In this document: positions 8,330-13,860 of the stretch, piece by piece | How the letters are laid out: every line of letters starts with the position of its first letter | How positions within the stretch are numbered: position 1 is the first letter of the stretch | Assembly (NCBI GenBank): GCA_033809015.1 | Contig: JAPXMM010000061.1 | Location: forward strand, 1-13,860 | Direction: 5' to 3' | DNA length: 13,860 nucleotides | Origin: DTU049 sp033809015 | GTDB lineage: Bacteria; Bacteroidota; Bacteroidia; Bacteroidales; DTU049 | Translations under genes and position numbers: made by a program | Notes under the pieces: model-generated | Seen by the model: the letters and a program-made list of their open reading frames with translations, nothing else | The model's database searches: none | Told to the model about the DNA's origin: nothing

Positions 8330-9079
8330 ATGATTACAAAAAAAGAAATTCAATTTATCAAAGATTTACAATTAAAACAGATTAGAAATGAGCTAGGGAT
8401 GTTTATTGCTGAAGGTCCAAACCTTGTTAATGATTTATTAAAAAGAGGTAATAAATATTATAAAATCTATACCACTATAGATTATACTTTTTTATACAAT
8501 TTATCATCAGTAGAGATTATCACAGCAAAGGAATTAGAGCGTATAAGCTCTATGAAAACTCCAAATGGCATTTTAGGTATTTTTTATCAGAAAGCACCTA
8601 TTACTTTAAAAGAAATGCAGACTTGTGATAATTTATTGATATTGAATGACATACAAGATCCTGGGAATATGGGTACTATTTTAAGAACTGCTGAATGGCT
8701 AGGATATTATAATATTATTTCTACATTAAATTCAGTAGATTTATATAATCCTAAAGTTGTACAATCTAGCATGGGTAGTATAGTTGGTATAAATATAATT
8801 TATTTAAATCTAGATGAAATCAATATTTTGTGCTATACTCACACATTGTTAGCTACAGATACAGAAGGTGAAGACATACGAGAAGTAAAAATATCTGGAC
8901 CTTTTGCACTCATTATAGGTAATGAAGGCAATGGTATAGATGAAAAATTGCAATCTATAGCTACAAAAAAAATTAAAATTCCTAGAAATAATGAAACTCA
9001 TTTGCCAGAATCATTAAATGCTGCTACTGCATCTGCTATATGTATGTGGCAGTTAAATATTTTAAATTCTCAATCTTAA
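8330..9079 (+). CDS. TrmH/SpoU-family RNA 2'-O-methyltransferase
   Basis: This 249-aa cytoplasmic SAM-dependent ribose 2'-O-methyltransferase acts on tRNA or rRNA. The N-terminal ~95 residues resemble a SpoU substrate-binding domain (GMFIAEGPNLVNDLL at 23-37; MKTPNGILGIF at 75-85). The C-terminal half carries the three SpoU motifs of the trefoil-knot fold: DIQDPGNMGTILRTAEWLG (107-125), ALIIGNEGNGID (193-204) and PESLNAATASAICMW (226-240), which line the SAM pocket. The general layout is like RlmB or TsnR relatives, but the exact target nucleotide cannot be predicted, so no gene symbol is given. It starts at ATG 8330, behind a TAnnTTTG element. The structured repeat copy 2 begins 37 nt after its stop. 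Confidence 0.93.
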   Translation: MITKKEIQFIKDLQLKQIRNELGMFIAEGPNLVNDLLKRGNKYYKIYTTIDYTFLYNLSSVEIITAKELERISSMKTPNGILGIFYQKAPITLKEMQTCDNLLILNDIQDPGNMGTILRTAEWLGYYNIISTLNSVDLYNPKVVQSSMGSIVGINIIYLNLDEINILCYTHTLLATDTEGEDIREVKISGPFALIIGNEGNGIDEKLQSIATKKIKIPRNNETHLPESLNAATASAICMWQLNILNSQS

Positions 9080-9116
9080 AAGTAAAAAACATCGAATCAG
9101 GCATTTAATAAATAAA

Positions 9117-9153
9117 TTATTACTATGAATTTACTAGTAATAACTATATTTCT
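9117..9153 (+). terminator. Possible terminator hairpin at the start of repeat copy 2
   Basis: A 9-bp perfect stem TTATTACTA/TAGTAATAA with a 9-nt loop is followed by CTATATTTCT. It is the counterpart of the hairpin after gcvT. The T tract is weaker here, so termination is less certain. Confidence 0.4.
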
Positions 9154-9403
9154 TATGAATAATTCGATTTATTTTTAAATATTTCTTATTAATTTCTTTC
9201 TTTGTCAACTATACAAAGAAAGATACAAAGAAAAATCTCCGCTGGGGAAATGATTTGATAAAACTACGCAATCACCCATTGGGGTTTACAAACTCGCAAG
9301 CTAAAGCTCGCTTAGACAGTGTAAACCCTTTTGCCCTACGCTGCTTGCTTGTTTTTTAACAAATCATTTCCCAATGCGGGATCAATCCGAGCAAAAAATA
9401 AAT
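9117..9403 (+). repeat. Structured ~285-bp repeat, copy 2 (downstream of the RNA methyltransferase gene)
   Basis: It is homologous to 6228-6512, with the identical 46-nt core at 9248-9293. Stems: TTATTACTA/TAGTAATAA (9117-9125/9135-9143); TCTTTCTTTGT/ACAAAGAAAGA (9195-9205/9213-9223); TCTCC/GGGGA with one G:U (9236-9240/9244-9248). A 13-bp perfect long-range pairing GGGAAATGATTTG/CAAATCATTTCCC (9245-9257/9360-9372) encloses the inner pairing GGGTTTACA/TGTAAACCC (9282-9290/9320-9328). The hairpin-2 closing pair is T:A here and C:G in copy 1, with the pairing kept. A 4-nt insertion around 9224-9229 relative to copy 1 shifts any reading frame, so it is not a coding repeat. It begins 37 nt after the upstream stop and ends ~155 nt before the hydF ATG. 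Confidence 0.85.
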
Positions 9404-9505
9404 ACAGACGAAATTTTATTATCTTAACAAAAACATATCCTAATTTTAAGGATTTTAACAGCGGTGCATCGATTTTTGAAATTATATTTATCATTTTTGT
9501 TTTAG

Positions 9506-9513
9506 TAAATTTG
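9506..9513 (+). promoter_or_regulatory. Putative -7 promoter element for hydF
   Basis: TAAATTTG matches TAnnTTTG, 45 nt before the hydF ATG. The nearest upstream TTTG (9475-9478) is 27 nt away, longer than the usual -33 spacing. It probably drives hydF and hutI together, since no such motif precedes hutI. Confidence 0.42.
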
Positions 9514-9558
9514 TAAAAAATTAATAAAATAAATAATAATTAAAAAGCAAAGTAAAAG

Positions 9559-10761
9559 ATGAAAAAAGGTAATGAATTGAGACCTCATATTGGAATATAC
9601 GGTAGGAGAAACTATGGTAAAAGTTCATTAATAAATAAAATCACTAAACAAGATATAGCTATCGTGAGCGATATAGCTGGTACTACAACTGATATAGTGA
9701 GAAAAGCTATTGAGATTTTTCAAATAGGTCCTGTGGTGATGATAGATACTGCTGGTATAGATGATACAGGAGAATTAGGTAAGCTACGTGTACAAAAAAC
9801 ACTAGAATCTTTAGATTTAATCGATTTTGCTATTTTATTAATAGCATATAATACTTTCGATGAAATAGAAAAAAATTTAATAAATGAATTTAAAAATCGC
9901 AATATACCATTTATAATAGTACATAATAAATCTGATATAGAACCATTATCTCCAGATTTAAAAAATAAACTTGAACAAAGTTATAATGTACCAGTGATTG
10001 ATTGCTCTACTAAAAATGATGATTTACAACCACTAATAGATTTATTGAAATTATATATTCCTGAGAGTGCTTTTAAAACCCCAAACGTCATTGGTGATAT
10101 CGTAAATCCAGGTAGCTTAGTTCTCTTGATAACTCCAATAGATTCAGAAGCTCCTGAGGGCAGATTAATATTACCTCAAGTACAAACTATTAGGGATGTT
10201 TTGGATAATGACTCTATCGCTATAGTTTGTAAAGAAAATGAAGCTGAACATGTTATCAAAACTATATCTCCAGAGCCTTCACTAGTCATCACAGATAGTC
10301 AAGTATTTTCTTTTGTAAATAATATTATTTCAAAGCACATTTTACTTACGTCTTTTAGCATATTATTAGCTAGTAAAAAAGGTGAATTTAATTATTATGT
10401 GCAAGGCACACCATATATTGATAAACTAAAAGATAACGACAAAATTCTTATTCTTGAAAGTTGTACTCATGAGGTTACCTGCGATGATGACATAGGAAGG
10501 GTTAAAATACCAAGATGGCTATCTGAATATACTGGCAAAAAATTAGAATTCAAAGTAGTAAGTGGTTTAGAAAATATTAAAAATATTAGAGATTATGCTA
10601 TGGTAATACAATGTGGTGGTTGTGTAGTTACTCGTAAGCAATTGGAACTGAGATTAAGACCAGCTATAGATGCTGGCATACCTGTATCTAATTATGGTAT
10701 GACAATAGCATACACTAAAGGCATTTTTAAACGAGCTATTCAACCTTTTGTAAAAAATTAA
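9559..10761 (+). CDS. hydF: [FeFe]-hydrogenase H-cluster maturation GTPase HydF
   Basis: HydF is the scaffold GTPase on which HydE and HydG assemble the 2Fe subcluster, which it then passes to apo-HydA. The 400-aa length is normal. The N-terminal Ras-like GTPase domain has the P-loop GRRNYGKSS (15-23), TTTD (42-45), DTAGIDD (63-69, G3) and NKSD (123-126, G4). The C-terminal domain carries the HydF [4Fe-4S] motif: Cys302-Thr-His304, then 47 residues, then Cys352-x-x-Cys355 (CGGC). This separates it from TrmE or EngA/Der-type GTPases. It starts at ATG 9559 with no Shine-Dalgarno. No hydE, hydG or hydrogenase gene lies in the window. hutI follows 32 bp later on the same strand with no separate promoter motif, so the two are probably co-transcribed although unrelated in function. 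Confidence 0.96.
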   Translation: MKKGNELRPHIGIYGRRNYGKSSLINKITKQDIAIVSDIAGTTTDIVRKAIEIFQIGPVVMIDTAGIDDTGELGKLRVQKTLESLDLIDFAILLIAYNTFDEIEKNLINEFKNRNIPFIIVHNKSDIEPLSPDLKNKLEQSYNVPVIDCSTKNDDLQPLIDLLKLYIPESAFKTPNVIGDIVNPGSLVLLITPIDSEAPEGRLILPQVQTIRDVLDNDSIAIVCKENEAEHVIKTISPEPSLVITDSQVFSFVNNIISKHILLTSFSILLASKKGEFNYYVQGTPYIDKLKDNDKILILESCTHEVTCDDDIGRVKIPRWLSEYTGKKLEFKVVSGLENIKNIRDYAMVIQCGGCVVTRKQLELRLRPAIDAGIPVSNYGMTIAYTKGIFKRAIQPFVKN

Positions 10762-10793
10762 AATTAATTATTTTTTAAAAAATGTAAAAAATT

Positions 10794-12056
10794 ATGAAAA
10801 AGAAAAATTTGTATATCAATATTGGCTCCCTAATAGGTGTCAGTGATTTATATCCTAAAAGACCACTGAAAGGGGCAGAAATGAGTAGAATAGATAAATT
10901 AGATAATGCTTATTTATCTATTGCAGGAGACACAATAGTAGACTATGGACGGATGAATGATATAGGTAATATTGCAGAAATATATAACAATTATGATAAT
11001 ATATATGATGTAAAAAATCAATTTGTTATCCCAGGCTTTGTAGATACACATACTCATCTAGTTTTTGCTAAATGGAGAGAGGAAGAGTTTATCATGAAAT
11101 TGCAAGGCTACAGTTATGAGGAAATAGCTAAAAAAGGTGGTGGTATATTAAACTCTGCCAAAAATGTGCAAACAACCTCTGAAGAAGAACTTTTCGACGC
11201 TTCATTAAAAAGAATTAACGAAGTTATAAATTATGGAACAGTAGCTTTAGAAATCAAAAGTGGTTATGGGCTTACTCTAGAAAGTGAATTAAAAATGTTA
11301 CGAGTCATTAAAAGATTAAAAGAATATACTAAACTTCCTATTAAATCTACTTTTCTCGGAGCACATGCTATACCTATGGAATATAAAGAAAACAGAAATG
11401 AATATATTGATTTAATAATTTCTAAAATGTTACCTTCTGTTGCAGATGAAGGACTAGCTGAATATGTAGATATATTTTGCGATGAAGGTTTTTTCACATT
11501 AGAAGAAACAGATTATATCTTAAATGCTGCCGTTAAATTTGGTCTCAAACCAAGAATACATGTAAGTGAAATGAAAAATAATGGTGGAGTGCAATTAGGT
11601 ATAGCTCACCATGCAGTATCTGTTGATCATTTAGAACGTATAGAAGATGAAGAAATAAGTGCTTTACTACTTAGCGACACTTTGCCAACAGTTTTACCAC
11701 AAGTGTCTTTTTTTCTCAAAATACCATTCGCTCCAGCAAGGAAAATGATTGATGCTGGCCTACCACTAGTAATAGCTAGTGATTATAATCCTGGTACCAG
11801 CCCATCGGGTAATTTACAATTTGCTATTGCTTTAGCTACAATTTATCAAAAATTATTACCTGTAGAAGCTATCAATGCTATTACTTATAATGCTGCTTAT
11901 GCATTAGAAATAGGAAATCTACTTGGCAGCATACAAAAAGGTAAAAAAGCGTCTTTTCTAATTTTAAATTCTGATGTCAAAACATTAGAATTTTTACCTT
12001 ATCATTTTGCTTCTAATAAAGTAGAGAAAGTGATAATAAATGGAGAGATTAGATAA
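10794..12056 (+). CDS. hutI: Imidazolonepropionase (histidine degradation)
   Basis: HutI hydrolyses 4-imidazolone-5-propanoate to N-formimidoyl-L-glutamate, the third step of histidine breakdown, in the cytoplasm. The 420-aa protein carries the amidohydrolase metal ligands: His86 and His88 in VDTHTHLVF, His256 in RIHVSE and Asp330 in VIASDYNPGT. Family blocks EIKSGYGL (153-160), FLGAHAIP (187-194), AVSVDHLE (274-281) and NPGTSPSGNLQ (332-342) are all present, which is diagnostic of HutI over other cyclic amidohydrolases. It follows hydF by 32 bp, and the gap has a palindromic TTTTTTAAAAAA and no TAnnTTTG. hutH, hutU and the formimidoyltransferase gene are absent from the window. The IS1595-like element starts ~80 bp after its stop without disrupting it. 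Confidence 0.97.
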   Translation: MKKKNLYINIGSLIGVSDLYPKRPLKGAEMSRIDKLDNAYLSIAGDTIVDYGRMNDIGNIAEIYNNYDNIYDVKNQFVIPGFVDTHTHLVFAKWREEEFIMKLQGYSYEEIAKKGGGILNSAKNVQTTSEEELFDASLKRINEVINYGTVALEIKSGYGLTLESELKMLRVIKRLKEYTKLPIKSTFLGAHAIPMEYKENRNEYIDLIISKMLPSVADEGLAEYVDIFCDEGFFTLEETDYILNAAVKFGLKPRIHVSEMKNNGGVQLGIAHHAVSVDHLERIEDEEISALLLSDTLPTVLPQVSFFLKIPFAPARKMIDAGLPLVIASDYNPGTSPSGNLQFAIALATIYQKLLPVEAINAITYNAAYALEIGNLLGSIQKGKKASFLILNSDVKTLEFLPYHFASNKVEKVIINGEIR

Positions 12057-12135
12057 ACACATTGTTGTTAGGGGAAAGATATAAAGATACATTTTAAATA
12101 AAAATTTTTAAGGGAGGGAAAATAGGTAAAAGGAA

Positions 12136-12161
12136 TATAAACAATATTTTTGTTTAACTTT
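12136..12161 (+). repeat. Left terminal inverted repeat of the IS (proposed)
   Basis: TATAAAC (12136-12142) and GTTTAACTTT (12152-12161) match the right end read on the minus strand. Further inward similarity continues weakly (ATG at 12164-12166). It ends 10 nt before the transposase stop. Confidence 0.5.
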
Positions 12162-12171
12162 CAATGATATT

Positions 12172-13161
12172 TCAATATTTTAATTTCATTAATCTAAAAT
12201 ACCGCTCCCACGCCCACCTATCGTGCGATGACAGGTTCAATAGTCGCCCAATATCTGATTCTACCTTATCTTTCAAATACTTATTCATCACTACAAACCA
12301 CATTAGGTAGTTCTGTAGATACTTTGTGGCTACTCCTCTGAATTTCATCATCCAAACTAAAAAATCTGTAATCTTTTTCTCTGCTACATTTACGCTATAA
12401 ACAGCTAATCCTTTTGTCTTACGTCTAACTAATACCTTTTTACTAGGTGATTCTATCACTGCTTGCTCGAACTCATCGTTTGGCTTAAAACATATCAAAT
12501 TTTTCTCTGATACTCTTCGTTTTAGTTCTTCTTTTATTTGACTATTCTGAACTCTATTTTCTCCAGTATGTTTGAAAAGCAAATTACCTTCTCTATCTGT
12601 CATCACTAATACAGCAACGTTTGGATGAACAGTATTCATAGCTTGCTCTTTTTCTTCTAGAGTTTTATATTTTCGTCCTTTCTCTGAATATTGCAGCAAT
12701 AGTTCGTCAGTTTCTGTTATACCAGAGAAGTTAATTCCTCCTTCTAATCCTTGAATTGCAGATAAAATTTTATGTCTCCATTTAAAACTTGTTGGTAGGC
12801 TAATACCAACTTCTTTAGCACAAGCTCTTAGACTTTTTCCCTCTAGCATACATTTTAGATAATCTAGTATAAGGTAATATTTATGGGAGTAATAAACTAT
12901 CGATTTTGCAGTTTCTCTGAATCTGTAACCACAACTTTTGCATTTATATACTTGCCTGCCATCACTCACACCAGCTTTAGTTACATATTCGCAATCACAT
13001 CTGGGACAAATAGGAGCAGTAGATAGAATCTTGATTCTCTGATAATCTAATGCTGTTAATCTATTCTCATTGAGGAATTCATAGAGATTGTCTAGGAATT
13101 CACGCTTGCCCTCTTTGGTCAGAGCCAGCATCTTTTGTATGTTTTCAACTGTATATTCCAT
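12172..13161 (-). CDS. IS1595-family-like transposase
   Basis: This 329-aa protein is probably a complete transposase. The N-terminus has a zinc ribbon with Cys52-x2-Cys55 and Cys74-x2-Cys77 (CPRC...CKSC). A helix-turn-helix-like segment follows (about 109-132, SLRACAKEVGISLPTSFKWRHK). The ISXO2-like DDE domain begins with TETDELLLQYSEKG (149-162; Asp152 as the likely first acidic residue). The family hallmark FRGVATKYLQNYLMWF (274-289) is clear. Less typical: the second Asp block reads ICFKPNDEF (223-231, Asp229 the candidate), and the third site reads VNVAEKK (257-263), where many relatives have VNxxHxxLK. Glu261 may supply the third acidic residue. It is the only gene of the element, starts at ATG 13161 and stops with TGA. 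Family assignment is firm at fold level, but subgroup and activity are not. Confidence 0.85.
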   Translation of the reverse strand: MEYTVENIQKMLALTKEGKREFLDNLYEFLNENRLTALDYQRIKILSTAPICPRCDCEYVTKAGVSDGRQVYKCKSCGYRFRETAKSIVYYSHKYYLILDYLKCMLEGKSLRACAKEVGISLPTSFKWRHKILSAIQGLEGGINFSGITETDELLLQYSEKGRKYKTLEEKEQAMNTVHPNVAVLVMTDREGNLLFKHTGENRVQNSQIKEELKRRVSEKNLICFKPNDEFEQAVIESPSKKVLVRRKTKGLAVYSVNVAEKKITDFLVWMMKFRGVATKYLQNYLMWFVVMNKYLKDKVESDIGRLLNLSSHDRWAWERYFRLMKLKY

Positions 13162-13176
13162 AATTTTTACTTTTTA

Positions 13177-13184
13177 CAAAATTA
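13177..13184 (-). promoter_or_regulatory. Putative -7 promoter element for the transposase gene
   Basis: The minus strand reads TAATTTTG, matching TAnnTTTG, with 15 nt between it and the transposase ATG and inside the IS end. It would let the element carry its own promoter. No -33 match is seen. Confidence 0.38.
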
Positions 13185-13203
13185 GTAAATATATTTAACA
13201 TGA

Positions 13204-13231
13204 AAAGTTAAACATAAATGTTAAGTTTATA
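13204..13231 (-). repeat. Right terminal inverted repeat of the IS (proposed)
   Basis: On the minus strand it reads TATAAAC (13231-13225), 11 nt, then GTTTAACTTT (13213-13204), matching the left end. The match continues inward with TCATGTTAAAT versus CAATGATATTT at the left. It overlaps the first two bases of the adjacent palindrome. Confidence 0.5.
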
Positions 13232-13283
13232 AATTGGTTAGAGGAAGTATAAAAATATTTTTATACTTCCTCTAACCAATTTA
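13230..13283. repeat. 54-nt perfect palindrome beside the IS right end
   Basis: Bases 13230-13256 are the exact reverse complement of 13257-13283: 27 bp with no loop and no mismatch. Each arm begins TAAATTGGTTAGAGGAAG and the centre is AAAAATATTTTT. Pairing stops at the next base on both sides (13229/13284). It lies 62 bp after the stop of the GIN-domain gene and 68 bp upstream of the transposase ATG. As RNA it would form a very stable hairpin on either strand, so a bidirectional terminator for the GIN-domain gene is one reading; a cruciform or an element-associated hairpin is another. Confidence 0.9.
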
Positions 13284-13345
13284 ATTTCTAAACATATCTC
13301 TCATAATTTCATCTTCCATCTATTTAGCCAATAGTTTGCACTCCT

Positions 13346-13860
13346 TCATTCCATCTCTATAACTCTACCAGTTCCTATGTAATTGACAATTTTTTGCAAA
13401 GGATTTCCTTTATAATATACATTTCCGCTGCTATTAATATCTACCCACAATACGCTGTCTGAACAAACATATATATTCTGATAACTTGAATGGTTTATAG
13501 CTACTGTATTTGAGCAAAGATTTTCTAAATGCTGTGGACCAGAACCATGCAGGTAAGTATAAATATATTTACTTTGTCCAGTTAGGTATAAACCTACGAT
13601 ACCACCGTGTGATCTGAAAATAAATTTGTTCAAATTCACATCTCCTCTAATATCAAAAGCTGCGTTCCATACTTCTATGTTTAATGTGTCTTGCGTGCAA
13701 GTATTTTTGAATATCATATTACCATATATTTCAGGATTTATGTAATTGATATTTGTATAATGAAGCTCTATATTTATCCAATTATCATAATTTCGTAACC
13801 AATAGCAAGCGTTGTGATCTGTAATTTTTAATTGGTTATTCTCATTTTTTATTTCTACTG
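13346..13860 (-). CDS. GIN-domain (DUF2807) putative adhesin-like protein, C-terminal part, cut by the window edge
   Basis: The frame is open from the stop (TGA, 13348-13346) to the right edge, about 170 codons. The internal Met at 13717 is not the start, because the reading continues upstream with KNENNQLKITDHNACYWLRN without a stop. The sequence is beta-rich with the repeating pattern of the GIN/DUF2807 'head' domain: NQLKI near its start, INPEIYGN, then LWVDINSSGNVYYKGNPLQKIVNYIGTGRV at the C-terminus, where family members have a 'sGsGnvyYkGnP' block. The family is common in Bacteroidota and is usually exported, but the N-terminus and any signal peptide are outside the window. Function is not established. 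Its transcript may end at the palindrome at 13230-13283. Confidence 0.8.
   Translation of the reverse strand, partial: VEIKNENNQLKITDHNACYWLRNYDNWINIELHYTNINYINPEIYGNMIFKNTCTQDTLNIEVWNAAFDIRGDVNLNKFIFRSHGGIVGLYLTGQSKYIYTYLHGSGPQHLENLCSNTVAINHSSYQNIYVCSDSVLWVDINSSGNVYYKGNPLQKIVNYIGTGRVIEME

Larger units (their letters stand above)
12136..13231 (-). mobile_element. IS1595-like insertion sequence (~1.1 kb)
   Basis: The element consists of one transposase gene bounded by related inverted ends. Reading inward from either side, both ends carry TATAAAC, then 9 nt (left) or 11 nt (right), then GTTTAACTTT. Each end can also fold into a TAAAC/GTTTA hairpin. The boundaries are proposed from these matches. 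I found no 8-bp target duplication in the flanks, so the exact ends remain open. The right end touches the 54-nt palindrome. The transposase gene is less AT-rich in parts than its neighbours, consistent with acquisition. It inserted between hutI and the GIN-domain gene without breaking either. Confidence 0.6.

Noticed and set aside
6228..9403. CRISPR array or tandem repeat
   Set aside because: There are only two copies, nearly 3 kb apart with two genes between, and no spacer-repeat periodicity or cas genes.
9331..9516. 61-aa ORF overlapping repeat copy 2
   Set aside because: Its first third is the repeat read in a frame that stops at once in copy 1, and the remainder is AT-rich intergenic sequence overlapping the hydF promoter motif.
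13346..13717. Reading the right-edge gene as a complete 123-aa protein
   Set aside because: The frame stays open upstream to the window edge and continues the same beta-rich domain, so the Met at 13717 is internal.

Overview
The window looks like a chromosomal segment of an AT-rich member of the Bacteroidota, probably an anaerobe. Three things point there. First, the protein families: a DUF4296 lipoprotein, a lipoprotein with an SbsA-type Ig-like domain and the 'PSGGPxDxTPP' N-terminus, and a GIN/DUF2807 head-domain protein. Second, the start sites mostly lack Shine-Dalgarno sequences. Third, a TAnnTTTG motif (the Bacteroidota -7 element) lies just upstream of six genes that begin a transcript. 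HydF implies [FeFe]-hydrogenase maturation somewhere in the genome. Species cannot be assigned from the sequence alone.

Layout: bases 1-574 are the end of an rRNA operon (3' part of 23S, short spacer, 5S) closed by a strong terminator at 586-613. A small DUF4296 lipoprotein gene follows (627-980). It converges on a minus-strand pair, pgi (glucose-6-phosphate isomerase) then an Ig-like lipoprotein, 9 bp apart. A gene-poor stretch of about 700 bp contains a 123-nt tract with no G on the plus strand and leads to gcvT (plus). gcvT converges on a minus-strand YtcJ-like amidohydrolase lipoprotein, which is divergent from a SpoU/TrmH-family RNA methyltransferase (plus). Then comes a hydF-hutI pair (plus), an IS1595-like insertion sequence with a minus-strand transposase, a 54-nt perfect palindrome beside the IS end, and a GIN-domain protein cut by the window edge.

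The genes are mostly unrelated housekeeping and metabolic functions: glycolysis, one-carbon/glycine metabolism, RNA modification, hydrogenase maturation and histidine degradation. No operon-scale defence or biosynthetic system is visible.

The most interesting non-gene signal is a structured repeat of about 285 bp present twice, at 6228-6512 and 9117-9403. Each copy lies on the plus strand shortly after the stop codon of a plus-strand gene (gcvT and the RNA methyltransferase). The copies share a 46-nt identical core and several inverted repeats. Compensatory or pair-preserving changes between copies favour a selected RNA or DNA secondary structure over a protein-coding role; the small ORFs inside are frameshifted between copies. 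Second in interest are the 54-nt loopless palindrome and the matching hairpin-bearing ends of the IS element.
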